64,000 nt of DNA from Arthrinium phaeospermum (lineage: Eukaryota > Ascomycota > Sordariomycetes > Amphisphaeriales > Apiosporaceae). Position 1 is the stretch's first letter. Each line of letters starts with the position of its first letter. A model generated the notes under the pieces. The model did not search any database. It saw only the letters and a program-made list of their open reading frames with translations, and had not been told where the DNA came from. The stretch covers positions 1 through 64,000 of the forward strand of contig QYRS01000013.1 in NCBI GenBank assembly GCA_006503535.1, written 5' to 3'. The position numbers and the translations under genes were made by a program. This document shows positions 28,546 through 41,268 of the stretch, one piece after another.

Positions 28546-30465
28546 TTATTATTAATTAATAATTTTAAATTTATTATATTTTTATTTTATTTTTATTTTT
28601 AATTTATTATTAAAAAATAAAGAAAAATATAATAAATAAAATCGATTTATTTATTATTTTATATATTTTTTATTATAAAATATATTATAAATTTTATTTA
28701 AAACCTTTTCATTTTTAATATTAATTTAATAATTTTAATTATTAAATTTATTATTTTATTATTATTAAAAAAAGTTTTATTTATTATTTTTAAAAACTTT
28801 TTTAATTTTATAATATTTTATATATTAAAATAATTATTAATTATTTTAAATAGTATATTTATAAAAAATCGTTTATTAATATAAATATAAATCTTTTAAT
28901 TTATAATAATTTTAAAATTATTTATTAATTTTTTAATATTGAAAATTAAATATAATTTATTAAATTTTAATTTATTTAAAATAAAAATATAACGTTTAAT
29001 TTTAAGAATTTATTTAATTTATTTATTAAATTTTAAAATTAAATTAAATATTTAATTTAATAAAGATACTTTTAATAAATATTTATTATAATAAAGTATT
29101 TTATATTAAAATAAATTTTAATAAATTCTTAAAGTTTTAAAAGAAAAATAAATTTTATATTTAAATCGATTATTAAAATTTATTTAAATATAATTAATAT
29201 TATAAAGATTATATTATAATTAATTAATTTATTATTTATTATTTTTATTAAAATATTTATTATAATTAATATTTTTAATCCTTATTTTTAAAAACTCTTT
29301 ATATAATTAATATTAAATTTTTATAAATTTAATTAATTTTAATTTTTTTATTAATTATAATTCATTTATTAATATAATTCTTTATTATTATAATTTAAAT
29401 TATTTTATATTAATTAATATATTTATAATATTTATTTATTTAATATAAAAATAAAAATTATAACTTTTAAATAACGATTTATAATTTATAATTATAAAAA
29501 AAAATTCTTAAAAAAAAATTATTTTCTTTTAAATAATTATTTTTTATATATAAAATTATTTAAATAATATAATTTTAAAAATTATTATAAATTTATATAT
29601 AATAAATATAATATTTATAATAAAATCGATCTTAATTTTAAATAATTTTAAAATTAAAATATTAATTAAAATATTCGATTTAAAATTATTAATTATTTAT
29701 TTACTTTTAATAAATTATTTAAATATTAATTATTTTTTATTATTATATCCTTTAATATAAACTTTAATTATAGTTTATTTAATTTTTTTAACTCGCTTTT
29801 TTTAATTATTTTAATTTTAATATTATAAAAAATAATATATTTAAAATATAAAAAGAATTATTTTTTAATATAATTAAATTTAATATTAATATTAAATAAA
29901 TATATATTATATATTATTTTTTAATATAATTAAATTTAATATTAATGTTAAAATAAATATATATATTATATATTATTTAAATTATATAAATATTAACTTT
30001 AAAATATATATAATTAATAATATATCTTTATTATTTATTATTATAATTAATTTTAAAAGTTTTATTTTAAATATAAAACTTTTTTATATTAATTAAATAA
30101 GTTTTTTTATTAAAGTAATAATAAAAATAGTTTTTCTAAATAAAAACTATTTATATTTATAAATTTTATTATAATTTTTAATATATTTAAATATTTAATT
30201 AAGGTTAAAAAGAATTAATTTAAAGTTTTTAATCGACTAAAGATTAAATTTAATTATTAAATAAATCTCGAGTTTTTTTAATTAAATAACTAAAAAAAAC
30301 TCTAATTAAAATAAATTATTTTAAATTTAATTAATTAAATTTATTTAAATAATTAAAACTAAGAATTATTTAAAAACTTTTAAGTCGATTAAAAACTCTT
30401 TTTTAGTTTTAAATTAAAAATGTTAGAAAATATTATTATATTTATTACTTATTTATTTATTTTAA
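28546..30465. other. AT-rich stretch, no identifiable feature
   Basis: About 1.9 kb of AT-rich sequence with stops in every frame. No repeat family or motif was recognised. Confidence 0.45.
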
Positions 30466-31720
30466 ATTAATTTCTAATAAATTTAATATTAAAATTAATA
30501 TTTTAATTTAATATATATTAAATATATTAATATTTTTATTATAAATATGAAATTAATATTTTTATATAATATAATATTTAATTTAAAAATTAAAATCCGT
30601 TTTATTTTTATATTTAATTTTAATTAAATATTAATATTTCTATAAATATCTTAAATATAAATATAATATTTTATATATAAAATATATTTTTTATTATATA
30701 TATAATATTTATTTTAAATATTAAAATCTTTTTTATTTTAATTTTTAAATTTAATTTTTAATATTATTTATTTTAAAATTATAATTTAATTTATTATACT
30801 TTTTAAATATTAATAATATTAATAAGTATTAATATTTTTATAAATATATCAAGTATAAATATAATTTTTAATATATAAAATATATTATATTTTATATAAT
30901 ATAATATTTATTTTAAAATTTAAAATCTTTCTTATTTTTATTTTTAAAATTAATTTTTAATATTATTTTTTTAAAAATCATAATTTAATTCATTACGTTT
31001 TTTAAATGTTACTAATGTTAATAAATATTTATAATTATATAATAAAATAATTATTAATATATTATTTAAAGTATAAAATAGCTTATTTTTATTTAATATA
31101 ATATTTATTTTAAAATTTAAAATATATATTATTTCGATTTTTAAAATTATTTTTATTATTATTTATTTTAAAAATTATAATTTAATCTATTACGTTTTTT
31201 AAATATTAATAATATTAATAAATATTTATAATTATATAAATAAAATAGTTATTAATATTTTATTTAAAGTATAAAATATAGCTTATTTTATATAAATATA
31301 ATGTTTTTTTAAAATTTAAAATCTTTATTATTTCTATTTTTAAAATTAATTTTTAATATTATTTATTTTAAAAATTATAATTTAATCCATTATACTTTTT
31401 AAATATTATTATTTTTATTAATTCTTAATGTTTTTATAAATATAATAGCTATAAATATAATATTTAAAATATAAATAAAACCTAATTTTATATAATATAA
31501 TATTTATTTTAAAACTTAAAATCTTTTTTATTTCTATTTTTAAAATTAATTGTTAATATTATTTATTTTAAAAATTATAATTCGATTTATTACGTTTTTT
31601 ATATTATTATTTTAATTATTTATTAATATTTCTATATATATAATAAATAAAAATATAGTTTTAAGATATAAAATTTAGTTTTTTTTTATATAATTAAATA
31701 TAAATTTTAGATTTTAAAAT
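30466..31720 (+). repeat. Satellite-like tandem array, period ~200 bp
   Basis: About six units are visible. A shared core, AATTATAATTTAATYYATTA followed by TACTTTTTAAAT or ACGTTTTTTAAAT, recurs near 30,776, 30,976, 31,172, 31,374 and 31,573, a spacing of 196-202 bp. Each core is preceded by TTTAAAATCTTTTTTATTTY and AATTTTTAATATTATTTATT, and followed by TTAATAAATATTTATAA-like sequence. Units at both ends are partial and more diverged. The period is about one nucleosome repeat. No coding potential is seen. Confidence 0.7.
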
Positions 31721-31789
31721 TTCTTTTAATTAAAATTTATTCTTTTTATATTTAAATTTAATAATTTAAATATTTAAGTAATAAATTTA

Positions 31790-32460
31790 TTTTAATCGAT
31801 AAACTTTAAATTAAATATTTAAATAATAAGGATATTTTTAAATCTATTTTAATATACCTTATAAATAATTTCCTTTTATTTTATCTAGCTTTTTTAATCG
31901 TTTTTTATAATAAATTATTATGTAATTTAATAACGATAAATATAAATAAAGCTACGTTTCCTTTATTATCTTAACCATTTCGTATATATTAATAAAATCT
32001 ATATAATTCTTTCGTGTTATATTCTTAAATAATTTATTTTTATTATTAAAATTTAATATATAATTTAATTTAATATATAAATTTAATAATTTAAATAGAT
32101 TATTATTCCCTTTCTTTACTTTTTTATATATAAAGTAATAATATTTATTTATATATATAAAAAGTTTAAAGGTCGTATTTTTAAATAAATATTAATATTA
32201 TTTAAAAAAAAGGATATTTATTTATAATTATATTATATCTTTTTAGTATATTTTTAATAAAGTCTATTATAAGGTATTTATATTTATAACTTTTTTTAAT
32301 AGTGATATCGTTAAATTTAAACCAGGTATAAATAATTAGATTAAAATCGATATTAAAATAACTTTTAAAATTTAATTCGCATAAAATCGAATTATAAGTA
32401 TTAAGAACGTGGTTAAAAGTGAAAATAATAGTAGGGAAAGTTATATTTAAATATTATTAA
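31790..32460 (-). pseudogene. Unidentified decayed protein-coding fossil
   Basis: On the minus strand, about 82 codons from roughly 32,460 down to a TAA at 32,212 are open and use Trp, Cys and His codons that are rare in this AT-rich block. Segments such as FTFNHVLNTYNSILCELNF and IYTWFKFNDITIK can be read. A second stretch from about 32,050 to 31,952, and on to 31,858 through one stop, reads KNITRKNYIDFINIYEMV and continues in plausible lysine/leucine-rich sequence. Stops fall where CAA, CGA or TGG codons could have mutated. The frame relation between the two parts was not resolved and an intron is possible. I do not recognise the family. Its preservation resembles that of the neighbouring hAT fossil, so both may be later arrivals. 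Confidence 0.4.
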
Positions 32461-32708
32461 AATATTTAAATAAAAAAATAAATAGAAAAAATAATATAAA
32501 TATTTTATTTAAAGGGAATATCTTTTAAATAAATATTTAAATATATAAAAAAGAAATTATTAAAAAGAAAAGCTTAAATTTATATATTAAGAATTAAATA
32601 TTTTATTAATTATATATAAAAAATATTATAAAGTTAATATTAATTAAATAAAGTTTAAAAATAAAAATATTAACGTATAATTATTTAATATAAAAAGAAT
32701 ATTAATAA

Positions 32709-33078
32709 AATAAAACTTTAAATAATAACGTATTAAAACGTAATTAATTTTATTAGGTTAATATTTATAAATAAAATTTTAAATAATAATATATTAAAGC
32801 GTAATTAATTTTATAAGGTTAATATTTATAAAATAAAATTTTAAATAATAATATTAAAGCGTAATTAATTTTATAAGGTTAATATTTATAAAATAAAACT
32901 TTATATAATAACGTATTAAAACGTAATTAATTTTATAAAATTAATACTTATAAAATAAAATTTTAAATAATAATATATTAAAGCGTAATTAATTTTATAA
33001 AGTTAATATTAATAAAATAAAACTTTAAATAATAACGTATTAAAATATAATTAATTTTTATAAAGGTAACTTTTATAA
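32709..33078 (+). repeat. Tandem array, six units of 60-62 bp
   Basis: Units start near 32,709, 32,770, 32,832, 32,892, 32,954 and 33,016. Each reads AATAAAAYTTTAAATAATAA, then YRTATTAAARCG, then TAATTAATTTTATAARGTTA and AATATTTATAA. Units 1, 4 and 6 keep C at one set of positions, whereas units 2, 3 and 5 carry T there but keep G downstream. A degenerate partial unit may precede the array near 32,645. Confidence 0.8.
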
Positions 33079-33448
33079 AATAATTTTTAATATTATTTAT
33101 AATATATATTTTAATATATTTTAAATATTTTTATTAAGATAATTTTTATAAAAAGAAAAATATTGTTTTTTAAAAATAAAATTTAAAATATTTAATAAAT
33201 ATTATAGAGAATATTACTATAAAATAATTTTTTAATAACGATATTATATTTTAAATAACGATTTCAAATAATATAAATATTTAATAAAATTCCTCTCTTT
33301 TATATTAAATCTCTATCGATTTTATACTTATTAATTTAATACTATATACTCTATATTATTTTATTTTAATATTATTTATTTTTTAATAAATGATATTAAA
33401 TTAATTTTCCTTTATTTAATAACGATTATTTTTAACGTTATTACTTAA

Positions 33449-36379
33449 ATGTCTTCTTACGAATTCGAAGCCGATTCCTTTTTACCAGCCGTTACGTATT
33501 TAAATCGTAATATTCTCAACGATTTAAATAATTCTTTTTTATTAATTTAAGTATATATTTATTTAATATAATATTTTTTATATTTTAGATACTAATAATT
33601 AAATTAATTTAAATAATATTTTTAAATTTATTTCTAACGATCTATTTAATAACGACGAAATTAAAAATAATGAAAATAATAATTCTATACCGAATTTATT
33701 TAATAAAAAAAAAGATATTTATAATAGGGAAGGTTATAAATTAAACGACGAAAATTCATCTATTTACACGATTAAAAACGGTTTATTTAAACGAATTTTA
33801 TTATTAATCGATTTAAATATAAATCGAAAAGTTCGATATAATTACACTATATAAAAAATTTTATTTCCCCTTTAAATTTAATATTTAAATATTAAGTCTA
33901 TTAATATTTAATAATTAAATGTTTATAAAAAACCGATTTATCGTTTTTAAATTTTAATTTATCGAATTTATAATGCTATTATAAAATTAAATATATTAAT
34001 ATTATTTATAATAAAGAATTAGAAAAAAATATATAAAAAAAGTAAATTAAAATATTAATTTTCTAATATTTATATATTAAATATTAAAATTAATATTTAA
34101 ATATTAATGTTTAATTTTAAAAACAATAAATCTATAATAAAATATATTCGATTTATCGCGAAAAAGACTATAAAATAATAATATTATCGAATTAAATAAC
34201 GATATTATTTATAATAAAATATTAAATTTTATTATCGAAAATAATCTCTTATTTAATATATTAGGTTCATTTTTATTTTAAGATTTATTAAAATATTTTA
34301 ACCCGTAAATTATACCTTTTTCTTTATTTTAATATTTATTATTTTAATATTTAATATTTTAATATTAAATATTATATATTAAGTATTAAATATTAAATAC
34401 TTTATTAAATTATTTATATTAATTCTATTTAAGGATTTAATTATTAATCGTTATAAAATACGATTAATTTTTAAACGCGATTTTATTAAATACTTAAATA
34501 TGTTTAATAATAAATTAAAAAACTATTTAAAAAAATAGTTCTTTTAATTTAACTTTTAATATTTAGACTTTAAATAATTAAAATTCTTATTTAGGAATTA
34601 ATTTAGTATTCGTTAATAACGATTTTAAATTAATTTCTAAATTAATTAGTTTTAAACTAATTAATAACTATTATATTAATTTAAATATTTTTAATACTTT
34701 AAAAATATTTTATTACTATATAATATAATTATTAAAGATATTTTTAAGTAAGTAAAAATTTCTATTAACTTATTTAATTTATTAATAATTTATTTAATAT
34801 TATAAGAAATAATGCAGTAAATAATATAATATTTTTAAATAATTTTTCTAATTATTATTACGATTTAATTAAAAAATTTTTAAAAATAATACTCGCTACG
34901 TTATATATATTATTAATTTAATTATGCGCGATATATTAAAATATTATATTTTATTGAAAAAAGAATCGATTAATTTATTTAATTATATAAATAACGATTT
35001 CTAAAACGACGATAATATTAAAATAATCGGTAAGTTATTTCTATTTTATTAATATATTATTATTATATTTAATAATATTTTTTTTTAAATTTAATTAATC
35101 GAATTTGACAAATTATTATATTAATTAAATATATAGTCGATATTAAAGAATTATTTAAAAAGGGAATTAAAAAAGATTCCTTTTTAGGTTAATTATTAAT
35201 AAATAAAAAAAGATTCCCCTTGATAATTATATTTTATTTATTTTATTTCAATTTATTTTATTAATATTTATTTTAAATAATTTAATTTAATAAAATTTAA
35301 TTTATAAAATAATTTTAACATTTCGGTATTTAAATTGGTTTTATTATATATAAATCGTAATATCGAAAATATCGAATTTAAATCGTTATTTTTAAATAAT
35401 TCCGTTTGGTTATTAATTAACGAAATTAAAAAAATATTTGAAATATTCGTTAAACTATCGATTAAATTATAAGGCGAAAAATATACGACTTTACCTATTA
35501 ATTTATTATTTATTTATAAAATATATAATAAATTAAAGGCGTTTATTAATAAATTTAAATAAAAAAAGATTAATAATCTAAATATAATATTTATTCTTTT
35601 ATTATCCTTTTATTTCTTAATATTTTAATTATATTTATTAATTTTATTATAGATAACGGAATATAAAAATTTAAATTTAATTATTATAATCGATAAAGTT
35701 AAATTAAATAAATATTTCTTACGTTATTTAAATAATACTACGATTAAAGGTTATAAACTATTTATTTTAAATATAGTTTTAAATCTACGATTTAAAACCG
35801 AATATTTTAATAATAGTTATTTATTATATTTATACGTTAATATTAAAAATAACGTAATAGATTTATTAAAAATGGATTATTATCGATTAAATAATCGATT
35901 AAATAATCCGTTTAATAATAACGATATTGATAAATTAAATAACGATTTAATTTAAAATAACTATAACGAAATAAATTACGATTTCGATAATAATTTATAT
36001 TTTAAGAATATAAATCGAAATTTTATAGATAAATTTAACGTTTATTTAATAGAAAATGTTATATTATAATAAGTAAGTTTTTATTTATTATTTTAATATT
36101 TTAATATTATTATTTACTAATTAAATTATAAACCGACTCTTTAAATTATTAGTAATTTAATAAATTAGATTTCCTACTTTAGTAATTTTAATTAAAGATT
36201 ATTTAAATATTCTAGTTATAATAGTTAGAATTAAACGGACTTTTTCTATTTCTATTAATATTATTATTAAAATTAAAAATAAATTAAATCCGTAAATTAT
36301 AAAGTAATTAATTCTATTAAAAAGTTAGAAAATAACCGATTTAAATGAATTAATCGAATTAAAAAGCGAGGAGGAATAA
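33449..36379 (+). pseudogene. hAT-superfamily transposase, RIP-inactivated
   Basis: The ancestral reading can be followed through at least six conserved segments in hAT order. The first exon starts at ATG 33,449 (MSSYEFEADSFLPAVTYLN) and is followed by an intron with GTATAT donor at 33,551. Near 34,210-34,325 it reads LNFIIENNLLFNILGSFLF, then DLLKYFNP, matching the family pattern FI..NNLPF..V....F..LL.YLNP. Near 34,545-34,700 a TFDIWTS-type segment is followed by SYLGINLVFVNNDFKLIS. Near 34,800-34,950 there is an N-A-x-N-N segment followed by the C-x-x-x-I/VINL region. Near 35,470-35,560 it reads GEKYTTLPINLLFIYKIYNK. Near 35,660-35,880 it reads YLNNTTIKGYKLFILNIVLN followed by an LRFKTEYF equivalent of DPRFK-like sequence. 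The C-terminal dimerisation region follows (36,150-36,379, RFPTLVILIKDYLNI to the stop). Several stops, for example at the Trp of DIWTS, sit where TGG, CGA or CAA would mutate by C-to-T/G-to-A. Terminal inverted repeats were not found. Confidence 0.82.
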
Positions 36380-36391
36380 AGAAAATAAAAA

Positions 36392-36452
36392 AAAGTATTT
36401 TAAATAATTATTATATATATATAATAAAATAATTATTTAAAATAAATACTTT
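36392..36452. repeat. Imperfect AT palindrome
   Basis: The arms AAAGTATTTTAAATAATTA and its near-complement (with a 3-base insertion) flank an AT-rich centre just after the hAT stop codon. It could be part of the element's 3' terminal region or a chance AT palindrome. Confidence 0.45.
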
Positions 36453-36454
36453 AT

Positions 36455-36910
36455 AAATAAAATATAAAATTAAAATTAAAATAAAATATTTAAATAAAAT
36501 ACTAAAATAGAATATTAAAATAGGATATAAAAATAAAATATTAAAATAAAATATTAATATCGAATATGAAAATAGAATATTAATATTAAATATTAATATT
36601 AAATATTAAAATAGAATATTAAAATATAATAAAAACTTAAATTATAATAAAAACAATATTAAAATATTATTATAAAATGTAATATTAAAATAAAATATTA
36701 AAATAGGATATAAAAATAAAATATTAAAATAAAATATTAATATCGAATATTAAAATAGAATATTAAAATAGAATATTAAAATAGAATAATAAAATAAATA
36801 ATAATAAAAAAAATATTAAACTATTATTATAAATGTGATATAAAATAAAATATTATAATATATATTAAATAATAATAATAAAAAAGGATAATAAAATATA
36901 ATATTAAAAC
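36455..36910 (+). repeat. Low-complexity array with a ~183-bp duplication
   Basis: The segment consists of AATATTAAAATAGAATATT-like words. A distinctive block with TAGGATATAAAAATAAAAT and ATTAATATCGAATAT occurs at 36,520-36,566 and again at 36,703-36,749. A second marker, AATATTAAA(A/C)TATTATTATAAA followed by ATGTRATAT, occurs near 36,655 and 36,810. This suggests a tandem duplication of a 160-183-bp unit on top of a short-word minisatellite. Confidence 0.65.
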
Positions 36911-37923
36911 ATATTTCAATTATTTAAATAAATTATTAAATAATAGTAATAAAAATAATATTAAAAGTTAAAATTAAAAATATATAAACTTAAAATATTA
37001 TAATTAAATAAAATATTTAAATATATTTTAATATAAATATATTTTATTTAGAAAATAAAGATAAAATAAAAGTAATAAATATATTTATATATATATTATT
37101 AAAAGGTATTAAAATTTAATTATAAATATATATTAATATTATATTTAAATTATTATTTATATATTACTTTTTAAAATTTAATTTTAAATATTAATTAAAT
37201 TTAAAGTTTTAATCGATTAAAAAAATTATTAACTAAGATTAAATTAATTTAAATTATTTAATTAATTAAATAAGTTAAATCGGTTTTTTTAATAATTAAA
37301 AATATTTAATTTTAATTACTTTAATAATTAAAAACATTTAAATTAAAAATTAATTAAAGATTAAAAGCTCTAATTAATTTTTAACCTTATATTTAATTAT
37401 ATAAAAATTAAAATTATTATTTAATTTAAACGATAAATTTAAAAAATTAAAAATAATGATAAATTAATATATATAAAATTTACCTTTTTATTATTTTTAT
37501 CGTTAAATTTTCTTTTTTTAAACTTTTTATCGAATTTTTTAAAATTATCCTTTTTTTTAAAATCTTCTCTTTTTTAAAACACTTTATTAAAATCGCTTTA
37601 AAATTAAACCTTTTTTTTTATCGACGTTTTTTCTTTTATTTTTAATTATTATATTTATATTTAATAAAAAAATTTAATTATATATTATTAATAAATTTAA
37701 ATTTAATATAAATTTAAATAATATTTATTTTTATTAATTTTAATCTTTTAATTATTATTTAATATAATTATATAAAGTATTATATATTTTATCAATTTTA
37801 TTTATAAATATAATAATAATATTATTATTTTTAAAAAATTATAAAAATTATTAAATTTCTATATCGATTTTATTATAAATTTAATATAAAATATTATTTA
37901 TATTATATATAAAGCTAAACCTA
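36911..37923. other. AT-rich stretch, no identifiable feature
   Basis: No repeat or gene was recognised. Around 37,480-37,640 there is a T- and C-bearing low-complexity run with CTTTTTTTA-like words. Confidence 0.4.
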
Positions 37924-37972
37924 TATAATTATAGCACAGCTATAATTATAGCTTATAGCTTCGCTATAAGCT
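37924..37972. repeat. Two adjacent perfect hairpins
   Basis: Positions 37,924-37,935 and 37,939-37,950 are perfect 12-base complements around the loop ACA. Immediately after, 37,950-37,959 and 37,963-37,972 are perfect 10-base complements around TTC. The stems contain AGC/GCT words and the first loop keeps a CpA, which is almost absent nearby. Twin small-loop hairpins with such words are common in fungal mitochondrial DNA, so a mitochondrial insertion is one possibility. Confidence 0.7.
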
Positions 37973-39249
37973 TTATAGTTAATTATAAGTAGATAGCTTA
38001 TTAAAGTTATATTTAATTAAATTATATTCCTTTTATTTTCTTTTCTTAATTAATAAGTCTTATATTATAATTATTAAATATTAATAATTTTATAATTTAA
38101 ATATTTTTAATTATTTATTAAATCTTTTAATTAAAAGATTATTAATTAAAACTTATTAATAATTAAATTCTTATTAAATTAAAAACGATATTAAAAAACC
38201 TATATAAAATATTAAAAGTTTTAAATTTATAAAAACATTTTATTTATATTAAATACTTTATTATTAAATTAAATTAAAACTTTATTTTTTAATAAAGTTT
38301 AAAAATAATTATAATTTATAAAATTATATTATTAATATAATTTTTTTTAATAAAATTATTAATTTTTAAAATAAAAAAATAATATTTATAAAAATAGTAA
38401 TTTTATTATTTTAAATTAAACTTTATTTTATTAAATTTAAATAATTAAATTTATAATATTAATATTTTTTATTTAATTTTATAATTTAAGTAATTATAAT
38501 TATTTAAATATATTTTAATTTTTAATTATAAATAATTATTAATAAATATAAAAATTAATTCGAAAATCTTTTTATTAATAAAAAAGGTTAAATTATAAAT
38601 TTAAATAATTATATTTAAAATTATTATATAATAAAAAATATTTATAATTTAATATATTTAATTTATTAATAAATAAATTATTATATAAAATATTAATAAA
38701 TTATTATATAAATTATTAATTTTATTAATAATTATAAAATTATTTAAATTATTTATATATTAAATTATATTTATTATATTTTTTTAAATAGAAATATTAT
38801 TATTTAAATTATTTTATTAATTTTAAAAAACGTTTATAAAAATAAAAATATTTTTTAAATAATTATTATTATAAATAATAATATAATAATTTTTTTATAA
38901 ATTAAAAATAATATAATTTAAAATATTTTATTTATTTATAAATTTAAAATAAAAATAAAATTTTTAATTATAATTATTATTATTATAATATATTAAATTT
39001 TATAATTTTTATTATTATAAAATATTAATTTAAAAAGAAATATTTTATTAATTAAAACGAATATCGATTTAATTTAAATATTATAAAATATTTATAAAAA
39101 AATTCGTAAAAAGTTTATAATTTATTAAAATATTTATTTTAAATTATTATTTAAAATTTTAAACTTTTTTTAAATTCCTTTTAAAAATTATAAAAATTTT
39201 TTATTATATAATTTATATATTATTTATTTAATTTTTTAAAATATATAAT
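37973..39249. other. AT-rich stretch, no identifiable feature
   Basis: About 1.3 kb of AT-rich sequence with almost no C or G. Nothing was recognised. Confidence 0.45.
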
Positions 39250-40436
39250 TATTTATTTAAATTTTCTTTTATTATATATATATAATTAATATAAATAATA
39301 AAGAATAAATAAATAATAATATAAATTAATAATAATTTTATATTAAAATAAATAGGTATTTTAAATAATAAAATTAAAAAAATTAAATTTTTAATAATAA
39401 TAAATAATAAATATTAAACCTTTTTTTTATTATAACCTTTAATTATAATTATTTATTATTTTTTATAATATAAAGTTTAAAATAAATTTAAAGTTTATAA
39501 TAATATTATATTTAATTATTAAAAAAAAATTATTTATTTATATTATAAATTTAAAATTTATTAGAAATTATTTATATCGAATAATAAAGTTTTTAAAATT
39601 AATATATATAAATATTAATTTTATATAGGTTTTTAAAAAAAACTTTCGAAAATAAATATAAATTTTTATAATATATATTCCTTAAAATTTATAATTTATT
39701 TCTTTTTTTATTATATATATATATATATATATATAAATATATATATTATTTTTTATTTTAATTTTTTTATATATTATATTATAATATTATTTATATTTTA
39801 ATATTTATTTATATATTATAATAATTATTAATAATAATAATAACGTTATATTATATATTTATAAAAAACGTTTTTAATAATTTCAATAAAATCGGCGTCG
39901 TTATATCGATAATTAAACTTTAATTTTTTAAAAAATTCGATTTTTATAATTATTATATTATTTTTAATAAATTTAATTCTAAAATATTTAAAATTACGTT
40001 TAATAATATATTTTTTAAATTATTATAATATATAATTTTTTATATATACGATTTATTTATTATATATAAATATATAACGGCGAAAATTATTATTAAAATT
40101 ATTAAATAATAAAAAGCGTATTTATATATATACGAAATAGAAATAAAGTTTTAAAAATTACGAAGTTTTTAAATAAATTTAATAAAAATTAATATAATAA
40201 AATTATAAATTAATTTAATTAATTAAAAAAAAAAGTTATTATTAATAAATAAAAAATAAACGAATCGAAATTAATAAATAATTTTTTAATAATAAATATA
40301 TTATTAATTTATTATTAATTATTTATTATATAATTAATTAATTTATATTTATTTAATTTAATTTATTATAAAAAGTAATAAATTTTATATAAATTTTTTT
40401 TAATATAAATAATAAATTAATATTTTTTATAAAACG
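39250..40436 (-). mobile_element. LTR-like repeat, copy 6
   Basis: Full-length reverse-orientation copy, bounded by ATTTATTTAAAT on the left and the complement of CGTTTTATAAAAAATATTAA on the right. It carries the same internal landmarks as copy 4, with nearly all non-CpG cytosines lost. It is the mirror of copy 7, from which it is separated by 0.83 kb. Confidence 0.68.
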
Positions 40437-41268
40437 ATATATAATTATTAAATAATTTTTTTATTAAAAAAAATTTTATTTAATTAATATTTAATAATTC
40501 CTTTATTAATTAATTTAATATTTAAAATTTATAATTTTATAAATTTATAAATTTTAAATTTTTAAATATTATTATTATTTAATATTATAAATAATTATTT
40601 TTAAATTAAAAAAACTTATATAAAATTTAAAAATTATTAAGAATTCTTTTTTAAATATTTATAATTTTATTTATTAAAATTTTAATTTAATAAATAATTA
40701 CTTTTAAAAATTAATTAATATATTAAAATTAAACTTTAAATAATTAAATTAATATAAATAAAAAGTTTTTAATAATTAAAAACGTTAAAATAAAAAAAAT
40801 TAAATTTAAATTTAATATTACTTTTAATATATATTTAATAAAAATCTATTAAATTTTTATTTATAATAACTTATTTATATATAAATAATTAATATTTAAT
40901 AAAAGTAAATAAAATATAAAAAATATTTAAAATAAATAAATCTAAATAATATATTTATATAAAATAATATTTAAATTAAAAAAATAATATTTATAATAAT
41001 ATTTAAAAATATTATTTAAAATTAATTAATATAAATAAATAATTATTAATTATATAATTTAAAATAAATAATTTATTAAATTATATTTATATAAATTTTT
41101 TTATTTATTTAATTATATTATGTTTTTAAAATATTTTTTAAATTAAAAATATATATTTAATAATTAAATATTAATTTTATTAAATATATTTAATAATTTA
41201 AAAAAAAATTATTTAATTAAATTAAAAAGTTATATAATATAAAGTTTTAATTTTAATTATTTATTTTT
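40437..41268. other. AT-rich spacer between inverted LTR-like copies 6 and 7
   Basis: These 0.83 kb of AT-rich sequence contain nothing recognised. With the flanking inverted copies they form a large inverted repeat. Confidence 0.45.

Noticed and set aside
32709..33078. The 60-bp repeats as a CRISPR-like array
   Set aside because: Units are directly adjacent with no unique spacers, and the context is a fungal nuclear genome.
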